The notes below the pieces were generated by a model, which searched no databases, was not told where the DNA came from, and worked only from the letters and a program-made list of their open reading frames with translations. A stretch of DNA of 64,000 nucleotides from Rhizobium sp. AQ_MP (GTDB lineage Bacteria > Pseudomonadota > Alphaproteobacteria > Rhizobiales > Rhizobiaceae): contig NZ_JACJVI010000003.1 in the NCBI RefSeq assembly GCF_014237835.1, positions 62,001-126,000 of the forward strand. Direction: 5' to 3'. Shown piece by piece: positions 29,701 to 37,888 of this stretch. The position numbers were made by a program, and so were the translations under genes. Each line of letters begins with the position of its first letter. Position 1 is the first letter of the stretch.

Positions 29701-31571
29701 AGGAAGGCTTCTTCAACCTGGGACCCGTGCTGGCGGATGTCAAAGCTCACACCATCCGGGACCTGCAGCTCCATGTCATGCAGGACAACGGATCGCTGTG
29801 CCTCGCCGGACTTGCTCAGGCCGATGTCAAAGGTGCGTTCGCTGATCACCCGGAAGCCCAGGTTTTCGAGCAGTGGTACACGGCGGGAGAGCGGCAGGTG
29901 GTCGCCGGCGTGAAAAATCTTCAGGTAGAGAAGCGGGCCGTGTTCGCTCGTCACCTCGTGGAATTCGAGCGAGAGGGGCGCACCGGCGATGCAGGCCTTG
30001 ATATGCTTGAGATCGCTCACCGCCTCTTCCGGCGTAAAGGCCTCCTGGAAAGCCTGACCGACGTCGAGACTGGGTGCACCGGCGCCGGCCAAGGCGGCGA
30101 AACGGTCGGTCCAGCGGGCTGTGATTTGACGGACCGCCTCTTCGAGGGTTGCCTGGGGAATGTCGGGTGTCGTTCCCTCGCGCCGGCCAATGATGATGTG
30201 GACGCGGGCGACGCCCCCTTCGGGGAAGGCCGGATAGAAGGCCGAAACATGGCCCTTATAGACGGATTGGAAGTAGAGGCCGATCTTCTCGCGGACGATC
30301 GAGTTGTAGTCCTCGCGCGGCACATAGACGATCAGCGAGACGAAGCGATCGAAGTGGTCGATGCGCGGCAGAACACGCACGCGGGGTCGTTCCGAGAGGT
30401 CGTTGATCTGTTCGCAGAATTTCGCCAGCAGCTCGGGCGTGATCTGGAAGAGATCGTCACGCGGATAGTTCTCGAGCGTGTTCTGTAGCATGCGGCCCGA
30501 GTGGCTGCGTGGGTCGAAATCGAAATGCGAGACGACCTTCTCGACCTTGGCGCGCAGAAGCGGGATCTGGTTGACGGATCGGGTATAGGCCGTGGCCGTG
30601 AACAGGCCGACGATACGCAATTCACCGACGACCTTGCCGTTCGGTCCGAAGCGCTTGATGCCGACATAATCCATATAGGCGCGACGATGGACCACGGATT
30701 TGACGTTCGCCTTGGTGACGATGAGATAATCCGGCCCTTGCAGGAAGGCGAGGATCTCCGGAGTGGTCGTCACCTGGTTCTGCCCCTGGCGGAGAACCAG
30801 AACATCGGGGTCCGAGAGAATTCCGAGGCCGCTGCCCTTGCCCCGTTCCACGGTCGCATCGGCGCCTTCTCCGGAATAGACATATTCGCGCATGCCGAGG
30901 AAGGTGAAATTGTTGTTCCGCAGCCATTCGAGGAAGGCGACTGCCTCATCTCGTTCGGCTTCGCTGCGCCCTGCAGGCAGGTCTCGCAGCTCCGACAACG
31001 CGGTCTCCAACAGGTTCAGCATCGGCTTCCAGTCGGTGGCGGCCATCTTGACCTGTCCAAGGACGTGTTCGATCCGCTTGATCAGATCGGCAGACTGCTC
31101 GCTCGACAGTGGCGCGAGGTGAAGCTGGATGTAGCTGACCTTGATCGCGCCTTCCGGATCAGAGTCCGGGTTGGAAAGCGAGACATCACCGCGTGGTGTC
31201 ACAGCGAGGATCGGATGAACCGCCATGTAGATGTCGCGGTAGTGACTGGTGACTTCGCCCATCAGCGAGTCGTAGAGGAACGACTTGTTATGGTCGACGA
31301 TCGAGAGCACGCTGACCGGCACTCCGTTCGGGCTCACGCCGTCGATTGTCTCGATGCAGATATGAGGTTTCTGGCGATCCCAGCTGGCGATGTCGCTCGC
31401 CGCGCGTGCCGCAGATCGTGCAAGCGTGGCTGCATCATAACGATCCATATCGTCTTTGCTCGCCCTGCCGAAGATGATCGCCGGCGAAATGAAGGCGCTG
31501 CCCTGATCTCGTGCCTTCGCGTCCGCATTTTCCAGCAGCTCGTCCCGCTTGCTGACCCCAGTCCTACCCAT
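26784..31571 (-). CDS. gdhZ: Large NAD-specific glutamate dehydrogenase (about 180 kDa class)
   Basis: A 1595-residue catabolic glutamate dehydrogenase that deaminates glutamate to 2-oxoglutarate with NAD. The long N-terminal part carries ACT-like regulatory regions (DHNKSFLYDSLMGEV near residue 95), and the catalytic core starts near residue 790 with VARGGLRWSDR, followed by the catalytic-lysine stretch VKNAVIVPVGAKGGFFPK. The Rossmann region includes GVGDMSGDVFGNG and DHRDIFIDPNPD; a long helical C-terminal domain follows. GGAGGGG precedes ATG 31571. The 173-base gap to divergent pdxY contains the promoters. The size and domain layout match the class known from Pseudomonas, Caulobacter and Streptomyces. 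Confidence 0.96.
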   Translation of the reverse strand: MGRTGVSKRDELLENADAKARDQGSAFISPAIIFGRASKDDMDRYDAATLARSAARAASDIASWDRQKPHICIETIDGVSPNGVPVSVLSIVDHNKSFLYDSLMGEVTSHYRDIYMAVHPILAVTPRGDVSLSNPDSDPEGAIKVSYIQLHLAPLSSEQSADLIKRIEHVLGQVKMAATDWKPMLNLLETALSELRDLPAGRSEAERDEAVAFLEWLRNNNFTFLGMREYVYSGEGADATVERGKGSGLGILSDPDVLVLRQGQNQVTTTPEILAFLQGPDYLIVTKANVKSVVHRRAYMDYVGIKRFGPNGKVVGELRIVGLFTATAYTRSVNQIPLLRAKVEKVVSHFDFDPRSHSGRMLQNTLENYPRDDLFQITPELLAKFCEQINDLSERPRVRVLPRIDHFDRFVSLIVYVPREDYNSIVREKIGLYFQSVYKGHVSAFYPAFPEGGVARVHIIIGRREGTTPDIPQATLEEAVRQITARWTDRFAALAGAGAPSLDVGQAFQEAFTPEEAVSDLKHIKACIAGAPLSLEFHEVTSEHGPLLYLKIFHAGDHLPLSRRVPLLENLGFRVISERTFDIGLSKSGEAQRSVVLHDMELQVPDGVSFDIRQHGSQVEEAFLAAFTGAVDNDAFNRLILAAGVNAREASVLRAYAAYLRQAGAVYSLTYMAETLAKHPAIAADLVALFRTHFDTKLAEKSRKTRQVELLQALETKLADVKSLDEDRILRRYINAIEATLRTNFFQKGYRESERPMLAFKFDPHKLDGLPEPRPFREIFVYGVEVEGVHLRFGKVARGGLRWSDRAQDYRTEVLGLVKAQQVKNAVIVPVGAKGGFFPKQLPPPSNREAWFAAGTEAYKTYIRTLLSITDNIVAGEIVPPADTLRPDGDDPYFVVAADKGTATFSDTANGLAQEAGFWLDDAFASGGSAGYDHKKMGITARGAWETVKRHFREIDTDIQTTPFTVAGVGDMSGDVFGNGMLLSEKIRLIAAFDHRDIFIDPNPDPAVSFAERKRMFNLPRSSWQDYDRATLSPGAMIISRAEKSVTLTPEAAAAIGLETTTATPMDIMTAILKAPVDLLWFGGIGTYIKAAAETDAEVGDRANDAIRINATDVRAKVIGEGANLGVTQKGRIAYGLNGGRCNSDAIDNSAGVNSSDVEVNIKIALSPAMQEGRLPRDKRNVLLAQMTDEVAGLVLRNNYLQSLAISLTEAKGAGNREELSRLMDYLEGMGRLNRKVETLPDSAGVAERYVSGKALTRPEIGVLLSYAKIVLFDQLIESDLPDDPYCETTLFNYFPAAMRKAFAHDIAGHRLRREIIATVLANHAINRGGPGFVVSVSDATGSSPDAVVKAALVTRDALGLSALWDKIDALDAKLAGQTQNRLYAIVAEVYAAMTRLLLDTGLVKGSVGEAVAQIASAVSTAAPVFRKAVPATLRQHFDEQIATLIEAGAPAALATEVVNLQTMQLLPEILQIAERTGADFANAMRGFFAVSEAFRIGRIVENAGRIQTTDHYDSLALTRSLDRIGQARRQIVCAALTSHGKESQPVQAWIETDRNRVERIGKELASIVDSGEPSISKLAVAAGLLGDLAQDHVR

Positions 31572-31744
31572 TTACCCCTCCGTAGCTCGCGCCATTTCGC
31601 GTAATCTTCACGCAAATGGTTTGCAAAAGTATGTATGGAACAGAAATAGGAAAAAATCAGGCAAAAATATGCGGTCAAAATCTCTCAATTCAGGAAATTT
31701 TGGCACGTATGGACCGATCAACGGGTCAATTGCCGGAGTAGCAC

Positions 31745-32644
31745 ATGGAAACACGTAAAATGCGCGAAAAAACAGATGGGGCCGTCATCGTCATCTCCAG
31801 TCATGTGGTTCGAGGATCGGTGGGCAATCGAGCTGCGGTCTTTGCTCTTGAAACGCTTGGACGTCCGGTCTGGGCGCTTCCCACCATTGTTCTGCCATGG
31901 CATCCCGGTCATGGGCCGGCCACGCGCCTGCGCTTTCCGGACGACGACTTTGATCGGGCGATCGATGATTTGATCCGCGCCCCTTGGCTCGGCGAGGTCT
32001 CGGCGATCCTCTCGGGCTATTTCGGCAGCGCACGTCAGCCGGCCACCGTTGCCCGGCTTGTCGAGGCGGCAAGGCAGACCAATCCCGATCTCCTTTATGT
32101 GTGTGACCCGGTGATGGGTGATCTCGGAGGACTGTATGTTCCTGTCGAGACCGCCAGCGCGATCCGTGACCGGCTTATTCCCCTTGCGGATCTGGCAACC
32201 CCCAATCGCTACGAATTGCAGTGGATGGTCGGCAGTGAACTGGCGAGCAACCAAGCCATTATCGATGCGGCCCTGTCCCTTGGACCAAAGCGGATGCTGG
32301 TCACATCCGCCGTGCCGATGATGGCCGGTGGCACCGGCAACCTGCTTCTCAGTGGCCGATCGGCGCTCTTGGCCGAGCACCGGCTGATCGACGATCCGCC
32401 GAATGGTCTTGGCGATCTTCTGGCTGCTGTCTTTCTGGCACGCCTGCTGGAGGGACTGGACGAAGAGAAGGCGCTGCAGCTGGCGACCGCCAGCGTTTTC
32501 GAGATCCTGGCGCGGACGGCGAAGAGGGGCGGTGACGAGCTTGCGCTCGAGAGCGACGCATCCAGTCTCGCTACGCCGATGGCCATGGTCCAGATGCGCA
32601 GGCTTCTGCATCCGGCACAGAAAAAGCCAACCGGAGCATCCTGA
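31745..32644 (+). CDS. pdxY: Pyridoxal kinase
   Basis: A 299-residue ribokinase-fold kinase of the PdxK/PdxY group, phosphorylating pyridoxal in B6 salvage. The N-terminal SSHVVRGSVGNRAA motif and ALPTIVLPWHPGHG substrate loop are typical; VCDPVMGD and TPNRYELQWM follow; the catalytic GxGD-type motif appears as NGLGDLLAAVFLA. A GGAG eight bases before ATG 31745 supports the start; ATG 31760 is an alternative that would remove five residues. The gene is divergent from gdhZ and 64 bases upstream of the carbonic anhydrase gene. Confidence 0.92.
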   Translation: METRKMREKTDGAVIVISSHVVRGSVGNRAAVFALETLGRPVWALPTIVLPWHPGHGPATRLRFPDDDFDRAIDDLIRAPWLGEVSAILSGYFGSARQPATVARLVEAARQTNPDLLYVCDPVMGDLGGLYVPVETASAIRDRLIPLADLATPNRYELQWMVGSELASNQAIIDAALSLGPKRMLVTSAVPMMAGGTGNLLLSGRSALLAEHRLIDDPPNGLGDLLAAVFLARLLEGLDEEKALQLATASVFEILARTAKRGGDELALESDASSLATPMAMVQMRRLLHPAQKKPTGAS

Positions 32645-32708
32645 GGTCTGCCCACTTCTCTGCGGCTCGTCTGTTGCCACGGCCGGTTACGCGCTGTAAT
32701 CGGTAGCG

Positions 32709-33362
32709 ATGACGAATTTTCCTCCCGCACTTCTCAACGGCTACCGCAACTTCATGGGTGGTCGCTACCACGATCAGCGCGACCGCTACCGGGTCCTCGC
32801 CGAACAGGGGCAGAAGCCGAATACACTGGTCGTTGCCTGCTGCGATTCCCGTGCGGCACCCGAGATGATCTTCGATTCCATTCCCGGCGAACTGTTTGTG
32901 GTGCGAAACGTCGCCAACATGGTGCCGCCCTACGAGCCTGACGGGCAGTATCACTCCACTTCGGCGGCGCTCGAATTTGCCGTCCAGGCGCTGCGAGTGC
33001 AGGATATCATCGTCATGGGTCACGGCCGCTGCGGCGGGATCCGGGCAGCACTCGACCCGAATGCGGAGCCCCTTTCACCGGGCGATTTCATCGGGAAGTG
33101 GATGAATCTGGTCGCACCGGCTGCCGAGCAGATCCAGGGCAATTCTGTCATGACCCCGGCGGAGCGGCAGACGGCGCTCGAGCGTATCTCCATCCGCAAC
33201 TCGATCACCAACCTGCGCACCTTCCCCTGCGTCAAGATCCTGGAAGAGCGCGGCAAGCTAAAGATCCACGGCGCCTGGTTCGATATCAGCAATGGCGAGT
33301 TGTGGCTGATGGATCCCAAATCGCAGGACTTCGTGCGCCTCGATCCCGAAGCCTCAAGCTGA
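32709..33362 (+). CDS. Beta-class carbonic anhydrase
   Basis: A 217-residue beta-carbonic anhydrase interconverting CO2 and bicarbonate. The zinc ligands are C45 in CCDSR (with the D46/R48 dyad), H105 and C108 in GHGRCGG; VVRNVANMVPPYEP and the YHSTSAALEFAV stretch are standard. The cytosolic protein lacks a signal peptide. It lies downstream of pdxY on the same strand and is followed by a bidirectional hairpin. Confidence 0.95.
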   Translation: MTNFPPALLNGYRNFMGGRYHDQRDRYRVLAEQGQKPNTLVVACCDSRAAPEMIFDSIPGELFVVRNVANMVPPYEPDGQYHSTSAALEFAVQALRVQDIIVMGHGRCGGIRAALDPNAEPLSPGDFIGKWMNLVAPAAEQIQGNSVMTPAERQTALERISIRNSITNLRTFPCVKILEERGKLKIHGAWFDISNGELWLMDPKSQDFVRLDPEASS

Positions 33363-33387
33363 AACTCATCTCATCCGCTTGGTAACA

Positions 33388-33412
33388 AAACGGCGGCCCT
33401 TAGCCGCCGTTT
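33388..33412. terminator. Bidirectional terminator (carbonic anhydrase / lytic transglycosylase)
   Basis: AAACGGCGGC (33388-33397) pairs with GCCGCCGTTT (33403-33412) over a five-base loop; the plus strand continues CGGTTTG and the minus strand TGTTACC, each preceded by the T's of the stem. The hairpin fills the gap between two convergent genes. Confidence 0.8.
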
Positions 33413-33420
33413 CGGTTTGC

Positions 33421-34242
33421 TCACTGGGCGTCAATCTGGGCGCCGATATAGGCGATCGCCTGCTGGTAGACCTTGGCGGCGTTCCAGCCCTGGATGGCGA
33501 CAAAATTCGGCTCACCCTGCTGATAGCCCGCGCCCGGCTGCCAGCCGTGGCCACGCAGGAAGTTCGCGGTCGACGCGAGCGCATCGGCACGCGAGCGCAC
33601 CATGTCGATGTGGCCATCCCCGTCACCGTCGGCTCCATAGCGAACCACGTTGCGCGGCAGGAATTGCGTCTGGCCGATTTCGCCATGGGCTGCGCCCTTG
33701 GCGTTGACATCGAGATTGCCGGCCTGGACGAGCTCCAGGGCGGCGTAAAGCTGATCGGTGAAGAACTCGCTGCGGCGGCAGTCAAAAGCGAGCGTCGCCA
33801 CGGCGGAGAGCGTGTGCTCCTTGCCGAGGAAGGAGCCGAAACCGGTCTCCATGCCCCAGATCGCGATCAGGGGACCGGCGGGAACACCGTAACGCTGCTC
33901 AAGCCGCGCGAAAAGCGCGGCATTGTTCTTCTTCATGGTTTTGCCGCGATTGATGATCGTCTGACCGCCGCGCTTCTGCATGAACTGTTCGAAGGAGAGC
34001 TTGAAGCTCTTCTGGCCGCGATCCGCGCTGATCGTGCTGCGGCTGTAGTTGACGGTCGAGAAGACCTTGTCGAGCATGCGCGGGTTGAAGCCCTGGCCGG
34101 CTGCCTGCTGTTTGAAGGCGTCGGCCCATGCCTCGAAACCTTCGGAGGTATTGCTGCACGCGGCCGCGGCCGCAGATCCGGCGCCCGCCATGATGGTGGC
34201 TACGGAAATCAGGGCTGCCGACAGAGTTGATGTCAGTCGCAT
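33421..34242 (-). CDS. Periplasmic lytic murein transglycosylase, MltB type
   Basis: A 273-residue exported enzyme that cleaves peptidoglycan glycosidic bonds with anhydromuramyl formation. A signal peptide (residues 1-27, ending AGSAAAAA) is followed by an SLT_2/MltB domain with the catalytic Glu at residue 132 in IWGMETGFG, then TLAFDCRRSEFF, GEIGQTQFLPRNVVRYG and a DGDGDGHIDM stretch. No lipobox is present, so it is soluble periplasmic rather than a lipoprotein like E. coli MltB. It is a single-gene unit between two hairpins. Confidence 0.92.
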   Translation of the reverse strand: MRLTSTLSAALISVATIMAGAGSAAAAACSNTSEGFEAWADAFKQQAAGQGFNPRMLDKVFSTVNYSRSTISADRGQKSFKLSFEQFMQKRGGQTIINRGKTMKKNNAALFARLEQRYGVPAGPLIAIWGMETGFGSFLGKEHTLSAVATLAFDCRRSEFFTDQLYAALELVQAGNLDVNAKGAAHGEIGQTQFLPRNVVRYGADGDGDGHIDMVRSRADALASTANFLRGHGWQPGAGYQQGEPNFVAIQGWNAAKVYQQAIAYIGAQIDAQ

Positions 34243-34381
34243 TCATGCCTCATTACAGACTGTGGATAGGTTCGAATCGGCGGCACCATGCCAGCGAATG
34301 AGAAGTCTGTCATCCGTCCAGTGCTCATGTAGGGCCGCTTGCGTCTCAAATCGGGATCACTTTCCGCTGAAAGGTCCGCCG

Positions 34382-34410
34382 GAGGCCTCCCGGATCATCC
34401 GGGAAGCCTC
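34382..34410 (-). terminator. Hairpin downstream of asd
   Basis: A 12-base stem with one G-T pair and a five-base loop (arms 34382-34393 and 34399-34410) begins 14 bases after the asd stop. The following minus-strand bases are CGGCGGACCTTTC, without a proper T-run, so termination strength is uncertain. The remaining bases to the transglycosylase start show nothing recognised. Confidence 0.5.
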
Positions 34411-34423
34411 GACGCTCAATAAG

Positions 34424-35455
34424 TCAGGCGGCAGCGCGCGGCTTGATCAGGCCGCGATTGACCAGCAACTCTGCGATCTGGACGGCGTTGAGAGCTGCAC
34501 CCTTGCGCAGGTTGTCGGATACGATCCACATGTTGAGGCCGTTCTCGACCGTCGCGTCTTCGCGGATGCGGGAAATGTAGGTCGCATCTTCACCGGCGCA
34601 TTCGACAGGGGTGATGTAGCCGCCGTTCTCGCGCTTGTCGATGACGAGGCAACCCGGCGCGTCGCGCAGGATGTCACGGGCCTGGTCGGCGGTGATCTCG
34701 TTCTCGAACTCGATGTTGACCGATTCCGAGTGGCCGATGAAGACGGGAACGCGCACGGCCGTGCAGGTCACCTTGATCTTCGGATCGAGCATCTTCTTCG
34801 TCTCGGCGAGGACCTTCCACTCTTCCTTGGTGTAGCCGTCTTCCATGAAGACGTCGATGTGGGGAATGACGTTGAAGGCGATGCGCTTGGTGAACTTCTT
34901 GGCTTCCACCGGATCGGCGACGAAGACGGCGCGGGTCTGGGTGAAGAGTTCGTCCATGCCTTCCTTGCCAGCGCCGGAAACGGACTGGTAGGTCGAAACG
35001 ACGACGCGCTTGATCTTTGCCGCATCATGCAGCGGCTTCAGGGCCACGACGAGCTGGGCGGTCGAGCAATTCGGGTTGGCGATGATGTTGCGCTTCTTGA
35101 AGTCGACGATCGCATCCGGGTTCACTTCCGGCACGATCAGCGGAACGTCGGCGTCGTAGCGCCAGGCCGACGAGTTGTCGATGACAACGCAGCCCTGAGC
35201 GCCGATCTTCGGCGACCACTTCTGCGAGATGGTTCCACCTGCCGACATCAGGCAGATGTCCGTGTCCGACCAGTCATAATTCTCGAGGTTCTGGACCTTC
35301 AGAACGCTATCGCCGAAGGAAACTTCTGTGCCCTGCGAGCGGGCGGATGCCAGCGCGATGACCTGCGATGCGGGGAAGCCGCGCTCGGACAGGATGTTCA
35401 GCATTTCGCGACCGACATTGCCGGTGGCGCCTACGACTGCAATCTTGAAACCCAT
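34424..35455 (-). CDS. asd: Aspartate-semialdehyde dehydrogenase
   Basis: A 343-residue NADPH enzyme reducing aspartyl phosphate to aspartate semialdehyde, the branch point to lysine/diaminopimelate, methionine and threonine. The N-terminal nucleotide motif VVGATGNVGREML, the catalytic C130 in NPNCSTAQLV, VSGAGKEGMDEL and the HSESVNIEFE region are present. The start at 35455 gives the family N-terminus; upstream open frame is non-conserved. The protein is encoded alone with a 413-base gene-free leader region. dapF, later in the same diaminopimelate route, is also in this window. Confidence 0.97.
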   Translation of the reverse strand: MGFKIAVVGATGNVGREMLNILSERGFPASQVIALASARSQGTEVSFGDSVLKVQNLENYDWSDTDICLMSAGGTISQKWSPKIGAQGCVVIDNSSAWRYDADVPLIVPEVNPDAIVDFKKRNIIANPNCSTAQLVVALKPLHDAAKIKRVVVSTYQSVSGAGKEGMDELFTQTRAVFVADPVEAKKFTKRIAFNVIPHIDVFMEDGYTKEEWKVLAETKKMLDPKIKVTCTAVRVPVFIGHSESVNIEFENEITADQARDILRDAPGCLVIDKRENGGYITPVECAGEDATYISRIREDATVENGLNMWIVSDNLRKGAALNAVQIAELLVNRGLIKPRAAA

Positions 35456-35868
35456 GTCTATGCTCTCTTTCTGTCTCTCCGCGGATGGTGAGGGGGAAGT
35501 TCGCGACAGGACGCAACCTTCCTTGTCCCCGGCCGTGCCGGGGAGAGAGCGGTGGCCGAAGACGTCAGACGGTTTTCGTCGTCGTTTTAGCCTTGGTCGT
35601 GGATGCAAGAGAAAGGCATGCGCCACCGGCAGCAGCTTGCTGCAGGGGGTGGAAGACCGCAAAGGGTTGCCCGAAAGCGTGCATGGACCGAATTCCTCTT
35701 CGCGGCGAGGGATTACAAGGTTTTCAGCGTGAGTCAAGCCGACACACCCGCCGCTTCGGCGAAAAGCGAATTTGAACTTGTCGATCGCCGTGTCACCGTG
35801 ACAAGCCATCGCTTGCCTCCCTGCCCTTCCCCGTGGAAATAGGGTGTCCTTCCGAGCGGAGTCAAAGC
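35456..35868. other. Gene-free 413-base gap between asd and the GNAT gene
   Basis: No conserved protein was recognised here; open frames crossing it have no family features. It must hold the divergent promoters. Two hairpins stand out: CCCCGGC-CGT-GCCGGGG at 35527-35543, about 70 bases before asd, and a longer one at 35623-35652 (CCACC and GCAGCA arms, GCT loop, TGCTGC and GGTGG arms). No T-tract or known riboswitch core was seen. Confidence 0.6.
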
Positions 35869-36420
35869 ATGGAACTCAGCATACGCGACTTGATCCCTGA
35901 GGACCTTCCGGCCGCAGTGTCGATCTATGCCGACGCGGTGAACAATGGGACTGCGAGCTACGAGATCGTCGCGCCGGATCTTGCCGAAATGACCGGCCGA
36001 TACGAGGCGCTAAGATCGAAGGGATACCCCTATCTGGCGGCTGTCGATGAAAAGGGTGCGCTGGCGGGCTACGCCTATGCCTCGGCCTTCCGCACCCGCC
36101 CCGCCTATCGCTGGCTGGTCGAAGATTCCATCTACATACATCCTTCCGCCCGGGGGCGCGGCGTTGGAAAAGCGCTCTTGACGGAGTTGCTCTTTCGTTG
36201 CGAGGCGCTGGGCTTTCGGCAGATGGTGGCGGTGATCGGCGGCGCGAGCGAAGCATCCGTGGCCGTGCATCGCAGCTGCGGCTTTGAAGCCGCCGGTCGC
36301 CTGGTCGGCACTGGTTTTAAACACGCCCGGTGGCTCGATACCATCTTCATGCAGAAGACCCTTGGCGAGGGGACTTCAAGCTTGCCGGATCTATCTCGCT
36401 ATCCCGGCACTTTGGCCTGA
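35869..36420 (+). CDS. GNAT-family N-acetyltransferase, phosphinothricin acetyltransferase-like
   Basis: A 183-residue acetyltransferase resembling the PAT/MddA subgroup that acetylates phosphinothricin or methionine sulfoximine/sulfone. The acetyl-CoA loop is HPSARGRGVGKALL, and the AYASAFRTRPAYRWLVEDSI stretch is typical of the subgroup. The start at 35869 is taken because the upstream in-frame codon gives an unlike extension. It converges on the DUF2794 gene with only three bases between stops. The true substrate cannot be told from sequence. Confidence 0.85.
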   Translation: MELSIRDLIPEDLPAAVSIYADAVNNGTASYEIVAPDLAEMTGRYEALRSKGYPYLAAVDEKGALAGYAYASAFRTRPAYRWLVEDSIYIHPSARGRGVGKALLTELLFRCEALGFRQMVAVIGGASEASVAVHRSCGFEAAGRLVGTGFKHARWLDTIFMQKTLGEGTSSLPDLSRYPGTLA

Positions 36421-36423
36421 TCG

Positions 36424-36822
36424 TCAGTCGACGGCTTTCAACGTCTTGTCAAAAACCTTGAGGACCTGGCGCAGGTCATGACCGCGCTTCAGGATACGGC
36501 CATCCATCGCAACGACTGAAAACGCGCCCTGCTTGGTGGCAAGCTTTGGATTCTTTTCAATCCGGTAGAGCGGATATTCGCCTGACCGTTTGAAGACTGA
36601 AAACACTGCGCGATCCTTGAGATGATCGATCGCATAGTCCCGCCACTCCCCTTCACCGACCATCCGGCCATAGATCCAGAGAATGGCATCCAGTTCGCGG
36701 CGATGGAATGTGACAGGGAGCGGATCCAGAGATTGTCTGTAGATACCGAGATCCACCACGCCGCTGGCGCTCTTTTCGGTTACTTCGTCTTCGCGACGCT
36801 GCCCTTCCGGCTGCTCTGTCAT
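36424..36822 (-). CDS. Conserved alphaproteobacterial protein, DUF2794 family
   Basis: A 132-residue cytoplasmic protein of unknown function, belonging to DUF2794. After a charged variable N-terminus it has the conserved block VTFHRRELDAILWIYGRMV, then GEWRDYAIDHLKDRAVFSVF and a basic C-terminus (RGHDLRQVLKVFDKTL). No membrane segment or signal is seen. GGAG five bases before ATG 36822 fixes the start, excluding a TTG one codon earlier. About 100 bases without features separate it from gbpR, which is upstream on the same strand. Confidence 0.85.
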   Translation of the reverse strand: MTEQPEGQRREDEVTEKSASGVVDLGIYRQSLDPLPVTFHRRELDAILWIYGRMVGEGEWRDYAIDHLKDRAVFSVFKRSGEYPLYRIEKNPKLATKQGAFSVVAMDGRILKRGHDLRQVLKVFDKTLKAVD

Positions 36823-36926
36823 CAATGCTCCACGAGCTCCGATTCATGACGGCTGCGTGACAGTGTGCCTGACATGCCCGAAAATGCAAGCTTAACGGCT
36901 CGATCGGTCCGGCTTCACAAAAAGCC

Positions 36927-37865
36927 TCAGCGGCTCCTGCTGAGAAAGTGGCCCAGCAGAAGGTCGCGCAGGCGTGACGCAATCGGCGACATTCTTTTGC
37001 CGTTCAGGGTGATCAGATGATACGGCGTCACTTCGATCGCCGTGTCCAGCTTCAAAGTGGTGAGATCGCCGACAGGCGACTGGCGACAGAGGAGATCCGC
37101 GACCTCCCGCGACATGGGAGCGATGGCGTTTGACGATGCAAGCATTGCGATCATCACAAGAAGAGACGTCGTGTTGACGATGTTGCGCGGTATCGGCGCC
37201 CCCTTCTCTATAAAGACGTTCTCAACCGCCTGGCGTAAGGGTGTGCCGGGCGCCTGCATGACCCACGGGAAATGCGCCATGTCGGATATGTTCAGGCGGT
37301 CGACATTCACCAAGGGATGGAGTCGGTGCACGACGATCTCCACTTCCTCCATGGTCGCACCTTCGACATGAAACTGGCGGGCATCAATGCCGGGCGGAAT
37401 CCGGCCCAGAACAAAATCGTATTGTCCTGTCAGAAGGTCTCTGATCATTTCTCCGCTCGGGGCGACATCAACATGGATATCGACGGTGGAAGCCTCGGCT
37501 TTCAGCGCGCGAATGGCAGGAACCACATATCCCACAGCTCCCCCGGTAACCGCGCCGATCCTCACCTTGCCGGTGAGGCCCCGCTGAATGGCTTCAACCT
37601 CCCGGGCGGCTTCGCGCATTTCCTCAAGCACATTCTGCGCTCTCCGCGCCAATGCGCTGCCGACCGCGGTCGGCTCCATGCCTTTCGGGGTCCGGACGAA
37701 GATAGGCGAGCCGACGTATCGCTCGATCTCGCCCAACATGCGGGAAGCCGCAGGCTGGGTCAGGGCAAGTTCCTGAGCAGCAAGGCTTAATTGCCCCAGC
37801 TCGGCGATCGAGCGAATGAGGTTCAAGTGTTTTGGCTGCAAACGGTTGATATGAATCTCAGACAT
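36927..37865 (-). CDS. gbpR: LysR-type regulator GbpR of the chvE sugar locus
   Basis: A 312-residue LysR-type regulator: N-terminal winged helix (LSLAAQELALTQPAASRMLGE forms the recognition helix region) and a LysR substrate domain from about residue 95. In Agrobacterium the divergent LysR gene next to chvE is gbpR, which activates chvE in response to sugars such as arabinose, galactose and fucose; this gene has the same divergent position, 171 bases from chvE. An inverted repeat eight bases before its own ATG suggests autoregulation. The name rests on family plus context. Confidence 0.87.
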   Translation of the reverse strand: MSEIHINRLQPKHLNLIRSIAELGQLSLAAQELALTQPAASRMLGEIERYVGSPIFVRTPKGMEPTAVGSALARRAQNVLEEMREAAREVEAIQRGLTGKVRIGAVTGGAVGYVVPAIRALKAEASTVDIHVDVAPSGEMIRDLLTGQYDFVLGRIPPGIDARQFHVEGATMEEVEIVVHRLHPLVNVDRLNISDMAHFPWVMQAPGTPLRQAVENVFIEKGAPIPRNIVNTTSLLVMIAMLASSNAIAPMSREVADLLCRQSPVGDLTTLKLDTAIEVTPYHLITLNGKRMSPIASRLRDLLLGHFLSRSR

Positions 37866-37872
37866 GAACGGT

Positions 37873-37888
37873 ATATCAACCTTGATAT
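37873..37888. promoter_or_regulatory. Candidate GbpR operator in the gbpR/chvE region
   Basis: ATATCAA-CC-TTGATAT is a perfect seven-base inverted repeat that fits a LysR T-N11-A type box, eight bases upstream of the gbpR start. Related half-sites TTGAT and TATAT recur at 37910-37922, nearer chvE, as expected for a recognition/activation pair. Binding is inferred. Confidence 0.55.

Noticed and set aside
27600-30488. 962-codon open frame on the plus strand opposite gdhZ
   Set aside because: It mirrors the codon-position GC pattern of gdhZ, has no family features and no Shine-Dalgarno; a shadow frame.
31701-31715. TGGCACG resembling a sigma-54 -24 box before pdxY
   Set aside because: There is no GC doublet at the -12 position.
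34269-34278. GGTTCGAATC, resembling the T-loop of a tRNA
   Set aside because: The flanking bases do not form a T-stem, and no acceptor, D or anticodon arms fit around it.
35485-35775. 96-codon plus-strand open frame in the asd/GNAT gap
   Set aside because: Composition is typical of random GC-rich sequence, with no Shine-Dalgarno and no recognisable domain.
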